A stretch of DNA of 64,000 nt from Arabidopsis thaliana (Eukaryota; Streptophyta; Magnoliopsida; Brassicales; Brassicaceae). The stretch covers positions 5,332,001 through 5,396,000 of the forward strand of contig NC_003070.9 of the NCBI RefSeq assembly GCF_000001735.4. The letters are read 5' to 3'. The notes beneath the pieces were generated by a model that saw only the letters and a list, made by a program, of their open reading frames with translations, ran no database searches and was not told the origin of the DNA. The translations under genes and the position numbers were made by a program. Each line of letters starts with the position of its first letter. The first letter of the stretch is position 1. This document shows positions 36,923 to 48,027 of the stretch, piece by piece.

Positions 36923-37761
36923 ATGGAGGGCCCTTTGTTGAGCGAGTGTGAACACATCATTGACATTACAAGCGATGGTAGTTCTTCATCAATTGATGGT
37001 CAGCAACCACACGAGGGTGTTGAATTGGGTGATCCATACACAAATGAAAGCATTTGTAATTCAATCGAGTTTGTTGTGACTTTGGTCTTGATTGCTGCGG
37101 TCATAATCGTTCTGATTGAGCCAAGAGATGAAGAACATCCACAAACAATGTTGTCTATATGGATCATCGGTTATACATGTGGCTGTATTGCCACTCTCCC
37201 TATCCTATGTTGGCGTTTTTGGCTTTATAACCGAAGCGTTGGCTCCGAATCTACAGATGAATACTTAAGAGAGACAAGGTATATATAAATTGTGTTTTCT
37301 TTTATCTTTTTATGCATTAGATTGAGATATAATGGTTTTATTGGTTTGCAGAATCAACAAGGATATGGACTTTTTTATGACGGGTTTCTTCGTGGGTTGG
37401 TATGTGGTGTTTTTATGGATTCTTTCTTCCAAAGCATTCGACTCATCAGCTCTAGATGATACTACAACTCAATACTTCTGGTGCGTATCAAACGAAATTT
37501 CCAATCATATGTATACCTTAAAACGTATATATTGACCTTTCTTATACTCATGCCTTTGGCCTTCTTCATTGTCTCTTTTGCAGGTTATGTTTGGCTCTCC
37601 TTACTTTCAGTTGCATTAGATATGTTCTTTTTAATCTAACATTGGCAATGGTCTGTTATACTACTCCTTTGCTTTTACTTACGCCTGTGGTCATATGTGT
37701 TCTCCTTGCTGTGGAAGTCTTAAAAGGCATTGTAGCATGCATTGTATCATGCATCTGCTGA
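36923..37761 (+). CDS. Gene B: RING-less paralogue, multi-pass membrane protein
   Basis: Three exons, 36923-37278, 37352-37480 and 37584-37761, give 220 residues. It begins MEGPLL with one N-terminal motif copy (EHIIDITSDGSSSS). Membrane spans are IEFVVTLVLIAAVIIVLI, WIIGYTCGCIATLPILCW, FVGWYVVFLWIL and, in exon 3, LCLALLTFSCIRYVLFNL plus a further long hydrophobic tail (LLLLTPVVICVLLAVEVL) ending CIVSCIC. Where gene A splices on to its RING exons, B reads on into hydrophobic sequence and stops. Intron phases (AG|A and TG|G junctions) are identical to gene A. Function unknown; a membrane partner or decoy of RING member A is possible but not shown. Confidence 0.82.
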
Positions 37762-38792
37762 AATCGAACTAATAAAAATATTTTGTTTGTAAGCCTAGGA
37801 GAATGGGCGTTTAAAATCAAAGTAAAGCAGAGTACCAGAATAAAAATGTTTTGTGTTCATGTTGATGATTTTAATCTTATTAAGGTAGAGAAAAACAGTA
37901 GCTAAGGTTTTTTGAAATGATCAAATATGATCATCTCGTCTTATTTCCTCTTTTTATTTTATTTTTCTCCCTCGTTAATATTATTCTCCATTAAATGACA
38001 GTTTTGACTGACCATTCTTATTCGTGCGTTTTCGCTATTCAGATATGTATTTTAAGGGCCCGTACTTTAATGGGCTTTTTAAAATCTGACTTATTTCGAG
38101 TCGAGTCCTACCTCATTGTGACATTTACCCAAATAATCACGTGTTTCAGAATAACCTTTTATAGGCCTTATTATTTTGACAGATTTGGGTAAATCGAAAT
38201 GGATATATAGATAACTTTAACACCAAAGATAAGATAACTAAGAAAAATAATAAAATATTATAGTTTCCCAAATAATAAAATTTAACACCAAAGATTTCTC
38301 CTTTTACAAAAAAGACATATTACTTCTTCTAGCTTCCCAAATAATACATCAAGCACCAAAGAATTAGGAAGACTATAATTTAGAACCAAATATTTTGAAA
38401 TTTTACTCTAACGGGCTACAATTGACTAATAATTGGTCTTGGTGTAGGTAAAACAAAAACACACAAAACAAATGTAGCTCCGAAAGTCTACTCATTGTAA
38501 AGGACTTTATGTGATTGACTTAGAATTGGTATTGGTGTCGATTAGGTCTTAAGATAATAATATAGCTGGAAATGTCTATTATTCGTATTTAGAGAAGAAT
38601 GACTAACTTTTTTTTTGTTCGTTAGAAGTTTACAATTGACTTATAGAATAGATCTTGACGTAGATTGGGTCTTAGAATAATAATTTAGCACCAAAGAATC
38701 GGAGAGGGCTTTATGTAATTTGTATTTCAACGCTTGTTTAGATGAACTATTAATTCGATTGGACAAAATAGAAGAAAGCAAAAAAGTGATCA
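37762..38792. other. Intergenic B-C with family upstream module
   Basis: Contains the 3' flank of B and, at 38636-38790, the conserved upstream module shared by C, D, F and G (TTGACTTATAGAATAGATC, then AATTTAGCACCAAAGAA). No RING-exon relic was recognised here. Confidence 0.5.
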
Positions 38793-39679
38793 ATGGAGGG
38801 CCCTTTGTTAACCAAGAGTGAGCACAACGTCGAAGACGTTACAATCCATGGCGATTCTTCCTCAAATGATGAGCACATCATCGACATTACAATCAATGGC
38901 GGTTCGTCATCAGCTGATCATGAGCAAACTCCACATGAGGCATTTCAATGGAGTTGTCCATTTACAAGTGGAAGTTTCTGGATTTTGGTCGAGTTAGCTG
39001 TGACTTTGGTCCAGATTGTTGCAGCCATATTTTTTCTGATTCTAACAAAAGATGAACGAGATCCAGAACTAGATGTAGCTTTGTTTACATGGATCATCTT
39101 TTATACTTGTGCCTCTATTGCCACTTTGCCTTTTGTATGTTGCCGTTTATGGCAGTATATCCAAAACGCTAGCTCAGAGACAAGGTATAAACTGTGTTTC
39201 TTTTTCTTTTTCAGGCATTAGAGACTGATATCCTCAACAATGGTTTTTATTGATTTGCAGCAACGAGGTGATGGAGTACCGTTTGGAAAATTTTCTTGAA
39301 TCTTTCTTCGTGTCCTTGATTGTGGTGTCTTTATGGCATATTCTAACCGAGTCATCATCACGTCAAGATACTAGTCGACACTTCTGGTGCGCATCTAACT
39401 AAATTTACAATTATGGCTAAACAACATAATTTACCTCTCTAGAACTAACAAATGTCCTTTTCCAGGTTATGGCTGGGTCTACTTGCTTTCAGTTGCATTC
39501 GATATGTGCTTCCTAATTTCCAATTTACCGTACAGTTATTCATGTTGCCTGGGGTGTCCCTTGTTACTGCACTTGTGGCCGCCATAGTAACGATGATTAA
39601 TTCGTTACTCTCACTCTTTTTGGTCATCATTGGACTCTTTGCGTTAACCTTTTCGTGGATCATTGGAATGTGCGGATAA
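38793..39679 (+). CDS. Gene C: RING-less paralogue, multi-pass membrane protein
   Basis: Three exons, 38793-39184, 39261-39386 and 39466-39679, give 243 residues. It begins MEGPLLTKSEHNVEDVT and has two N-terminal motif copies (HNVEDVTIHGDSSS and HIIDITINGGSSS). Spans include ILVELAVTLVQIVAAIFFLIL, WIIFYTCASIATLPFVCC, FFVSLIVVSLWHIL, LWLGLLAFSCIRYVLP and a long C-terminal hydrophobic stretch ending IIGMCG. It is closest to F in the N-terminus, membrane core and exon 3, and the two also share their 3' flanks. It lacks RING exons; a RING-like relic lies about 500 bases downstream. Confidence 0.82.
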
Positions 39680-40195
39680 AAATGATGGATCATGTTGTTT
39701 TCTTCAACAATTGTTGTAATACTCTCTTTCTATTTATTAAATAAAGCCAAGTGTCATTAGCATTACCGAATCCTCTATTCCTGAAATGGCCGGCAAAACT
39801 GAAACTAAAGGCTTCTCTGTACCAATATCTCTGCAGCAAGATAAACATTTCAGTATCTGCATTTCAACATGTACAACTGGTTTGTCTATTGTAAAAGGCC
39901 TCTTTGGCCATCTTGATGAAGCGCTTCATGTTGAGACAGCATGTGGCACGCCCGACAATTCTTTTTAAGAGTGCACCCATAACATATATGTTCTTATGCT
40001 ATCAAACAACCCACAAGGAACCTGAAGATGATAACTACTTGATAGAGATGATATGACTTCAATCAATCTCGATCGGGTTCGGTTAAGGGCACTAATAGAT
40101 AACCTGCTATATGGGAGTGTGAAGACCATTAATTGGTTTTTCACATATATATGACTGAAGAAATCAGCCGTAACCAAATATTAGTGTTTTTGCAT

Positions 40196-40270
40196 CAGTT
40201 GGGGCCTTGGGGGTCAATTATGGAGTGGAATAATACATGAAAACTTGAATGGTCGCATGCAGAGCAGAGG
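40196..40270 (+). pseudogene. Decayed RING exon relic between C and D
   Basis: Nucleotide similarity to the RING exon of gene A in order: a CTTGGGG block, then TATGGAG-GGAA, then AAACTTGAATGGTCGCATG against gene A's AAACTTGAATGCTCACACG. In that frame it reads KLEWSH where gene A has KLECSH, so a zinc ligand is replaced, and an in-frame TGA precedes it. Too short to be certain. Confidence 0.4.
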
Positions 40271-41552
40271 TAGCCTTTAAATTAAAGCACACATCAAAAT
40301 GTAGTGCAATGTTGCGAACTTTTATTCAACTAAACAATTTAACACTCGATCTTTGTGCGCCAATACCTCTGCACAACAAACAATTTAATCTCATCAATAT
40401 GATCCGATTTTGAAGAACCACCTTCTTCTTCAGTGACTTCTCTGGCTACCTTCCATTAACTGTCGCTGTCATAACGACGTGGAAGTTAACTTAATTGACT
40501 TTTAAAAGATTAATGATGCTGTATATTGGTCTTAAAATGGCACAAAAGGTTCCGTCTAGGCTTTGTGTTTCACTTTAAGTCTATAACTTAAAAAAAAAAA
40601 ACTACTAATTTAGCACCAAATAATATCATAACCATTTTATTATAAATGACTATAATTAACGTAGAATTGGAATTGGTCAGTTGGTCTCGAGATAATAATT
40701 TAGCTCCAACGAATCGGACATATCTATGCTTTTATGTTTTTTTTTGGGTATAAGAATTTGTTATTAATTCTTATACCAAAATTATAGATATGATATTGTT
40801 TTATTTTAAAACAAAATAAATAATATATATATGAATGGTTTGATCTGATATTGGTTACGGTTAGGATACAAATTTTAATCCTGATACCATAGAGGTTTTA
40901 TTAGTTCAATTTTCTTTCCGTTTGTTTATGCTCAACTTCAGATTCGTTGTCTTGCAATATTAAGATATGGTTCAATTATTGAGATATCATTTCAGTTACG
41001 TTCGCATCCGATTTGTTTAAGGTAATTGTAATGTTTTAATGATCACTTTTATTTGAATTCTGAAAATTGAAGTTTTAAAGATATTTTTTAAATAATCGAT
41101 TTCAACAAAATAGAAAGAATTGTAATACATATTTTTTTTATCATAATATGAATTTTATATTTAATAGAAAGTTTCGATTATGCATTTAATTTCATACAAT
41201 TGACTTTTCGACTGTTCATTTTTTTTAATTTTATTTTACAACGACTTTTAGACACTTCTTAGCACGAAAGAACTAAACGCAACATGTGCTTTGTAATTAA
41301 ACGTCGAATGAATATGAATTATATTTGACCTAGGATTACGAATGATGTCGATCTGGAGTAATAATTTAGAACCGAACGACGACTTCGAAATATTACAATT
41401 GACTTATAGAATAGATCTCGACGTAGATTGGTCTTAAAATAATAATTAAGCACCAAAGAACTGGAGATGGCTTTATGTGCTCTGTGTTTTAAAGCGGATT
41501 AATAAGGACTTTTAATTCGATTGGGGAAAATAGAAGAAAGCAGAAGTGATAA
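40271..41552. other. Intergenic C-D: family flanks and AT-rich filler
   Basis: A 'CCAATACCTCTGCA' block near 40360 repeats the 3'-flank pattern seen after C and G, suggesting that the relic at 40196-40270 was once the end of a gene unit. A minus-strand segment at about 40380-40470 is open and protein-like but has no partner exon. The upstream module of gene D spans about 41390-41552. Confidence 0.4.
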
Positions 41553-42476
41553 ATGGAGGACCCTTTGTTGACTCAGAGTGAGCACATCGTCGATGACGTT
41601 ACAATCCATGGCGATTCTTCTTCAAATGAAGAGCACATCGTCGACGTTACAACCAATGGCAATCCTTCATCAGCTGATGAGAAAAGACCGCATGAGGGTG
41701 TCCAATGGAGTGATATATTTACATTTACCACTGTTTGTATTTTGGTCGAGTTTGTTGTGGCTTTAGTCCAGATTGTTGCCGCCATTGTTGTTCTGACTCT
41801 GGCAAAAGATGAACAACCTCCACAAAAAATGTTTCCTACACTGATCCTCAGTTATACCGGTTGCTGTATTGCCACACTCCCTATTCTAGGTTTGCGTTTC
41901 TGGCATTCTTACCGAAGTGTTAGCACAGAGACAAGGTATAAACTATAATTTGTATGTTAATTATTTGTTTTAAAGGCATTAGAAACCGAAACCGATATAG
42001 TGGTTTTATTGATTTGCAGAATCTACGAGGTGGTGGACATTTTGAAAAAGATGCTTGAATATTTCTTCGTGGGTTGGGTTGTGGTGCTTTTATGGCATCT
42101 TATCAACAACTCATCATCTATAGATAATACTACGCAACAGTTCTGGTGCGCATCAGAAGAAAATTATAACTATATATTCGTGTCCCGAAAACAGACTAAA
42201 TTAACGAAGTCTCTCTAATAATACCACCCTGCATTTTCCTTTTGCAGGTTATGTATGACTTTCCTTGCTATCAGCTGCATTCTACATGTTCTTCGTAATC
42301 TCCCCTGTGCGGGAGTTTGTTTTCTGTATCCTATGATACTATATCTTTCCCAATCGATAGACTTCGTTGGTGACATTACTGATGAGATAAATTTGACTAC
42401 GTCTATAATCCTATTATGCTTTGGAATCTTTGCCTGCATTATCTGTGGTTGTTGTTCCAGATGCTTATGCAGATAA
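41553..42476 (+). CDS. Gene D: RING-less paralogue, multi-pass membrane protein
   Basis: Three exons, 41553-41935, 42020-42145 and 42248-42476, give 245 residues. It begins MEDPLLTQSEHIVDDVT and carries two N-terminal motif copies. Membrane spans are ILVEFVVALVQIVAAIVVLTL, LILSYTGCCIATLPILGL, FFVGWVVVLLWHLI, LCMTFLAISCILHVL and IILLCFGIFACIICGC, with a Cys-rich tail CCSRCLCR. Exon 3 is strongly like that of G (shared NLPCA-x-x-CFLYPMI and SQSIDF/TQSIDF). There is no RING sequence. Function unknown. Confidence 0.82.
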
Positions 42477-42934
42477 AAAGAAGAATGATCATGTCGCTTT
42501 CTTCTTTCTTTTGTTTAAAATGTTGTAATACTCTATTTATTTATCAAATAAAGCCAAGTGTCACGATTGAATCCTATATATCTTCCTGAAATTGTTGGTA
42601 TAAAAGAACAATTTAGCGCCAGCGAATTGGAAAGGTCTATGTTTTGTGTTTCAAATTCAATAAACAAAAGCGACTTTATATAATTGGTTTTGGTGTAGTT
42701 GGTCTTAAAATAATAATTTCACCAAATAATTTGAAACAGTCAATGCTTTGTGTTTCATTGTAGAATATACTATAATTTAGCACCAAGTAGTTCAATAGTT
42801 ATTTCATTGTAGGAATACCATAATTGACTTAGGAATGGTCTTGGCGTCTAATTTGAAAGGTCTATATATGCTTTGTGTTGCAACGCAGATTTTGATTGAA
42901 TCCAAGAGAAGTAGAAGAAAATCATAAGTGATTA

Positions 42935-43655
42935 ATGGAGAGCCCTTTGTTGAGCAACGATGATGAGCACATCGTCGACATCGACATGACAGCCGATGAC
43001 TATGCTTCATTAATTTATACGCTAGTATCAATTCCAATTGCAATTGCTTTGAACTCGATTGAGTTTGTTATGACCTTGGTCCAGATTGTCGTAGCCATAC
43101 TAGTTGTGAAAGGAACAAAAGGTGAATATCCAGAAGCAACATGGATCCTCGTCTATGCTTATGGTAGTATTGCCAATCTCCCTATTCTTTGTTGGCGTTT
43201 CTGGCAGATCCGTCATCCTGTCTCACACTTAAGGTATATATATATAACTTGTGTGTTCTTGTTTTTCTTTGTTCACGCATTAGAACCCGCAAAATGGATA
43301 ATGGTTTTTGATTGGTTTGCAGAATCAACCGAGTCATGTTTCGTTTGAGGACGATATTTGAATGTTTCTTTGCGGGTTGGTTCGTGGTGTTCTTCTGGGT
43401 CTTTGTTTGCAGCTCATCATCTCTAGACCATTCTAGTCAACTCTTCTGGTGCGCATCGAACAAAGTTTACAATAATGTCCCAAAAAAATACTTATGCTAC
43501 TCTCTCTAATATATATTCAACATTTGTCCATTTGCAGGTTATGTGTGGTTTTCCTTGTTTTCGGTTGCATTCGATATGTGCTCCCTATGGTAATATGTGC
43601 AGCGACGTGTTGCTGTGTGTTTATGACGTTATGTTTTAACGCCGTTAACACTTGA
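42935..43655 (+). CDS. Gene E: shortest RING-less paralogue
   Basis: Three exons, 42935-43233, 43323-43448 and 43538-43655, give 180 residues, the smallest of the array. It begins MESPLL with one degenerate N-terminal motif (EHIVDIDMTADD). Spans are IEFVMTLVQIVVAILVV, ILVYAYGSIANLPILCW, FFAGWFVVFFWVFVC and LCVVFLVFGCIRYVLPMVIC. Exon 3 stops early (FNAVNT), so the extra C-terminal helices of C, D, F and G are missing. It keeps the array's intron phases. It could be functional or an early stage of decay; frame and splice sites are intact. Confidence 0.75.
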
Positions 43656-44149
43656 GGATCGGAGTGATTAAACTCGTTGTGTCACTTATCCGTGGATTCC
43701 TTGCGAGATACAAATGGTGGATCATGTTGTTATCTTATTTCCTTTGCTCAAAAGTTGTTGCAATGCTCTTTGTTTTTCTCTTTTTTGAATGAAATTGTTT
43801 CTTTGTTTGAAATAAAGCCAAGTGTCATTACTGAATCTTCTCGTCTTGCATGTGTATCAAATTACCTCGGCAAGAGAACATTTTAATCATCTGCATTTTC
43901 CACAAGTCAACAACTAATTGCCTTTATAAACTGTCAAGAGAACGCTAGAACTCATTAATGGAGAGACTCAAAAGGGTTTCATAAAAAAATAATATATATA
44001 TATATATTAATTAATTTAATATTGTTTAATTATATATGTAAAATTTATATATTTTTAAAGAATCAAACCATTAATAATGTGAAACTTGTTTGGAGAGGTT
44101 CTAAAGAAATTATTAAAGGTATATCATTTGAAATACATGTATATATAGG

Positions 44150-44450
44150 ATTCAGAAACTGAAATCGATAATGGTTTGATTAATTTGCAAAATAAACGAG
44201 GTGATGGACAATTTGAAAATATGGTTACCATGAAAGTACAGAATTATAAAAAGCTTTTATTCATATTGTTATTATTATATAGATTAGTCTTTCGTTATAT
44301 GTTTTTCTTCTATCTTTGATTAACGGTAGTTTTTTTTTTTGGTGGATAATTTTAATGGTACGTGTTGATCCACCTGCTTGAGAAAATATGGAGAGAAAGA
44401 AGATGGAAAAACGAGGAAACTACTCGCTTGTATTTTCATTGTAACGGATG
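44150..44450 (+). pseudogene. Decayed member of the RING membrane family
   Basis: 44150-44225 matches intron 1/exon 2 of the array (AATTTGCAAAATAAACGAGG against D's GATTTGCAGAATCTACGAGG), with the acceptor AG mutated to AA. 44370-44450 matches gene A's RING exon: it reads TCLRKYGEKEDGKTRKL against gene A's ICLGKYGEEKGVGLRKL, after which the frame loses the Cys/His ligands. Exon 1 and the third exon are not recognisable. This is good evidence that a RING-bearing copy once stood here. Confidence 0.75.
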
Positions 44451-44987
44451 ACAATATAATTGACTAATAATTGATCTTGGTGTAGGTCAAAAAAAAAACA
44501 AAACAATTTAGCTCTGAAAGTCTACTCATCGTGTTCAACTGTTCATTGTAAAAGACTACATGTAACTGATCCCAAAAACAAAAAGACTACATGTAATTGA
44601 CGTATTGTTGGTGTTGATTCGGCTAAAAAATAATAATTTAGTTGGAAATGTCTATTTTTGTATTTTATTGTAAAAGACTATAATTTAGTTGTTATTTTAC
44701 AGTATAATATACAATTGGTTGAGGAATCACTATTTGTTAAATTGTAATGTACCTTTTTTTTTAGTATTATAGATGTGTTAGCATTCAGAATCAACCTCAT
44801 ATAATACATATTCACATCGACTAGTGTACAAGTGAATTTTAGAATAGATCTTGACTTAGATTGGTCTTAAAATAATAATTTAGCACCACAGTATTAGCTA
44901 GAGAGCCATGTGATTTGTATTTCAACGCTGGTTTAGATGAACTATTGATTAGATTGGACAAAATAGAAGAAAGCAAAAAAGTGATCA

Positions 44988-45938
44988 ATGGAGAGCCCTT
45001 TGTTGACCAAGAGTGAGCACAACGTCGAAGACGTTACAGTCCATGGCGATCCTTCCTCAAATGAAGAGCACATAGTCGACATTACAACCAATGGAGATTC
45101 TTCACCAGCTGATGAGCACATCGTGGACATTACAATCAATGGCGATTCGTCATCAGCTGAAGAGCAAACTCCACATGAGGCTTCTCAATGGAGTTGTTCA
45201 TTTATAAACGGAATTGTCTGGATTTTGGTCGAGTTAGCTGTGACTTTGTCACAGATTGTTGCAGCCACATTTTTTCTGACTCTGACAAAAGATGAACAGC
45301 ATCCAGAACTAAATCATGTACCTTTGTTAATATGGATCATCTGCTATACTTGTGCCTCTATTGCCACTGTACCTATTGTATGTTGCCGTTTATGGCAATA
45401 TATCCGAACCGCTAGATCAGGGACATGGTACAAACTGTGTTTCTTTTTTTTTCTTTTTCTTTCAGGCTTTAGGACTGATATCATCAATAATGGTTTTTAT
45501 TGATTTGCAGTTACGAGTTGATCGGTTTGGAAAATTTTCTTGAAACTTGCTTCGTCTGTTTGGTTGTGATGTTTTTGTTGGGTTTTTTAACGGAGTTATC
45601 ATCACGTGATCCTAGTACTAGTCAACACTTCTGGTACGCATCGAACTAAATTTCAAATTATGTCTAAACAGCGAAGTTCACCTCTCTGAAACTAACCAAT
45701 GTCCTTTTCCAGGTTATGGCTGGCTCTAATTGCTTTCAGTTGCATTCGATATCTGCTTCCTAATCTCACATGTGTCAAAGAGTGCTTCGTGTGGCCTGTG
45801 CTTTTCCTTGTTAAACAACTTTGGGAAGGCATAATAGCAATGATTGATGCGTTAACTGCACTCATTGGGCTCATCATTGCAATCATTGGGTACATCTTAT
45901 TTTTGATCCTTTCAATCTTTATGTACATCTGCGGATAA
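44988..45938 (+). CDS. Gene F: RING-less paralogue with three N-terminal motif copies
   Basis: Three exons, 44988-45427, 45511-45633 and 45713-45938, give 262 residues. It begins MESPLLTKSEHNVEDVT. The N-terminal motif occurs three times (HNVEDVTVHGDPSS, HIVDITTNGDSSP, HIVDITINGDSSS), the most of any member. Spans are ILVELAVTLSQIVAATFFLTL, WIICYTCASIATVPIVCC, FVCLVVMFLLGFL, LWLALIAFSCIRYLLP and a long C-terminal hydrophobic stretch (IGLIIAIIGYILFLILSIFM). Its intron 2 donor is GTACGC, against GTGCG in the other RING-less members. It is the closest sister of C, including the 3' flank. Function unknown. Confidence 0.82.
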
Positions 45939-47076
45939 AAATGATGCATGGATCATGTCGTTCTCTTCAACAATTGTTGTAATACTCTCTTTCTATTTAT
46001 CAAATAAAGTCAAGTGTCATTAGCATTACTGAATCCTCTATTCCTGAAATCTTCAGCAAAACTGAAAGATCTCTGGCAAATAAACATTTTAAGTGTCAGC
46101 ATTAAACAATGCGGCTTTGTCTTTTGTAAAAGGGCTTCTTTTGTCATCCTGAAAAAGCGCTTCATGTTGAGAAAACATGCGCCATGCCCAACAATTCTTT
46201 TGAGATCGTTGAGAAAACATGTGCTAGGGTTGGACATAAAACCTGAAATCCAAAATCCGATCTGACATCGATCCAAAAAATAGTTATAAAATTCCAACGA
46301 AAAAATAAATTATTCTATCTAAATTATCTGATCTGAATCCGATACGAACCGAAAACCGAAAAGATATATAAAACCTCAAAATAAAATTATATATCAAAAA
46401 TTATTAGTTATATTTAGTTAGAGTTTTATATTCAAGATTACTAAATAACAAAATTATCCAAAATAACCTAGATATCCTAAATTTTTTTAGTTTTATTTAT
46501 TAAAATTATACATTTTTTTGTAAAGAGTAACCAAATTTTTCGTAAAACTAAAACAAATTTTTTACAAAATTGAACTGCCGGATTATTTTTTTTTGCAAAT
46601 GTTCTCATTTGAAGGAAGAATTTGAGAGAAAAATAAAACACTAGTTAACAATTGAAACTTAAGACCGGTCTTAAAATAATAATTAAAGGGAAACACTAGT
46701 TTAATATTGAAACTTTAGGCCGGTCTCAAAATAATAATTTAGCACGAAATAATTAAGGCAACATGTGCTTTGCACTTCAACGCGGAATCATATGAATTAT
46801 ACATTGACTTAGGATTATTATTGACGTCGATTCGGCCTTTAAATTATAATTTAGAACCAACCATAATTATAATATCACTACAATTGGTTAGTATCAAACA
46901 ATTTAACAACTGTTAAATATCACTGCAATTGACTTTTAGAATAGATCATGATAAAGATCGGTCTTTAAATAATAATTTAGCACCAAATAATTAGAGAGGC
47001 TATGATTTGTATTTTAAATCGGTTATTTATGGACTTTAATTTCGAGTGGGAAAATAGAAGAAAGCAAAAGTGATCA

Positions 47077-48027
47077 ATGGAGGGGCCTTTGTTGACTAAG
47101 AATGAGCACATCCTCGACGACGTTACAATAATCCATGGCGATTCTTCCTCAAACGAAGAGCACATCGTCAACATTACAACCAATGTCGATTCTTCATCAG
47201 ATGATGAGCAAACACAGGATGATTGTGGTGATCATTTGAGACGTATAATAGCTCTTTTTGTGGATGAAGGGTGTGATGGATTTACATCTAGTCATGTTTG
47301 GGTTATGGTCGAGTTTGTTTTGACTTTGCTCCAGGTTGTTGCAGCCATTGCTGTCCTGACTCTGACAAAAGATGAAACAGATCCACAGAAAGTGTTTCGT
47401 ACACTGATCATCTGTTATACCGGTGGCTGTATTGTCGTGCTCCTTATTCTAGGTTTGGATTTCTGGGATTATTGCGGAAGGTATAAACTATAATTTGTTT
47501 ATTCTTTGTTTTTAAGGCATTAGAAACCGAAATCGATAGATAACAGTTTCTTATTGATTTGCAGATTCTACGAGGTGATGGAGAATTTGAAAAAGATGCT
47601 TGACTATTTCTTCGTGGGTTGGGTTGTGGTGTTTTCATGGCATCTTATAAACAACTCATCATCTCCAGATAATGCTACACAACAGTACTGGTGCGCAACA
47701 ATACTAAATTTTCTAACTATTTAGTATGTCTCGAAAACAGAGTAAATCTCTCTAATGATGATAATCCACCATGCATTTTCCTGTTGCAGGTTATGTATGG
47801 CTTTCCTTGTTGTCAGTTGCATTCTACATGTGCTTCCTAATCTCCCCTGCGCGGCGGCTTGTTTTCTATATCCTATGATACTTCGTCTTACCCAGTCTAT
47901 AGACTTCTTTGATGACATTACTGAAAAGATAGAGGACATTAACTGGTTAATCTTTGTATACTTTTTTGGAATCTTCTCCTGCATTATCTGTTGCATTTTT
48001 ACTTGTTGCAGCAGATTATGTAGATAA
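47077..48027 (+). CDS. Gene G: RING-less paralogue, last of the array
   Basis: Three exons, 47077-47480, 47565-47690 and 47790-48027, give 255 residues. It begins MEGPLLTKNEHILDDVT, with two N-terminal motif copies, then a unique insertion rich in Asp and Cys (DDCGDHLRRIIALFVDEGC) before the first span. Spans are VMVEFVLTLLQVVAAIAVLTL, LIICYTGGCIVVLLILGL, FFVGWVVVFSWHLI, LCMAFLVVSCILHVLPNL and WLIFVYFFGIFSCIICCI, with tail CCSRLCR. It is sister to D in exons 2 and 3. No RING exon or relic was seen downstream. Confidence 0.82.

Noticed and set aside
39786-39968. 60-residue frame starting MAGKTETKGF after gene C
   Set aside because: It is the duplicated 3' flank of gene C; the same region after gene F (46050-46210) does not keep the frame, so coding is unlikely.
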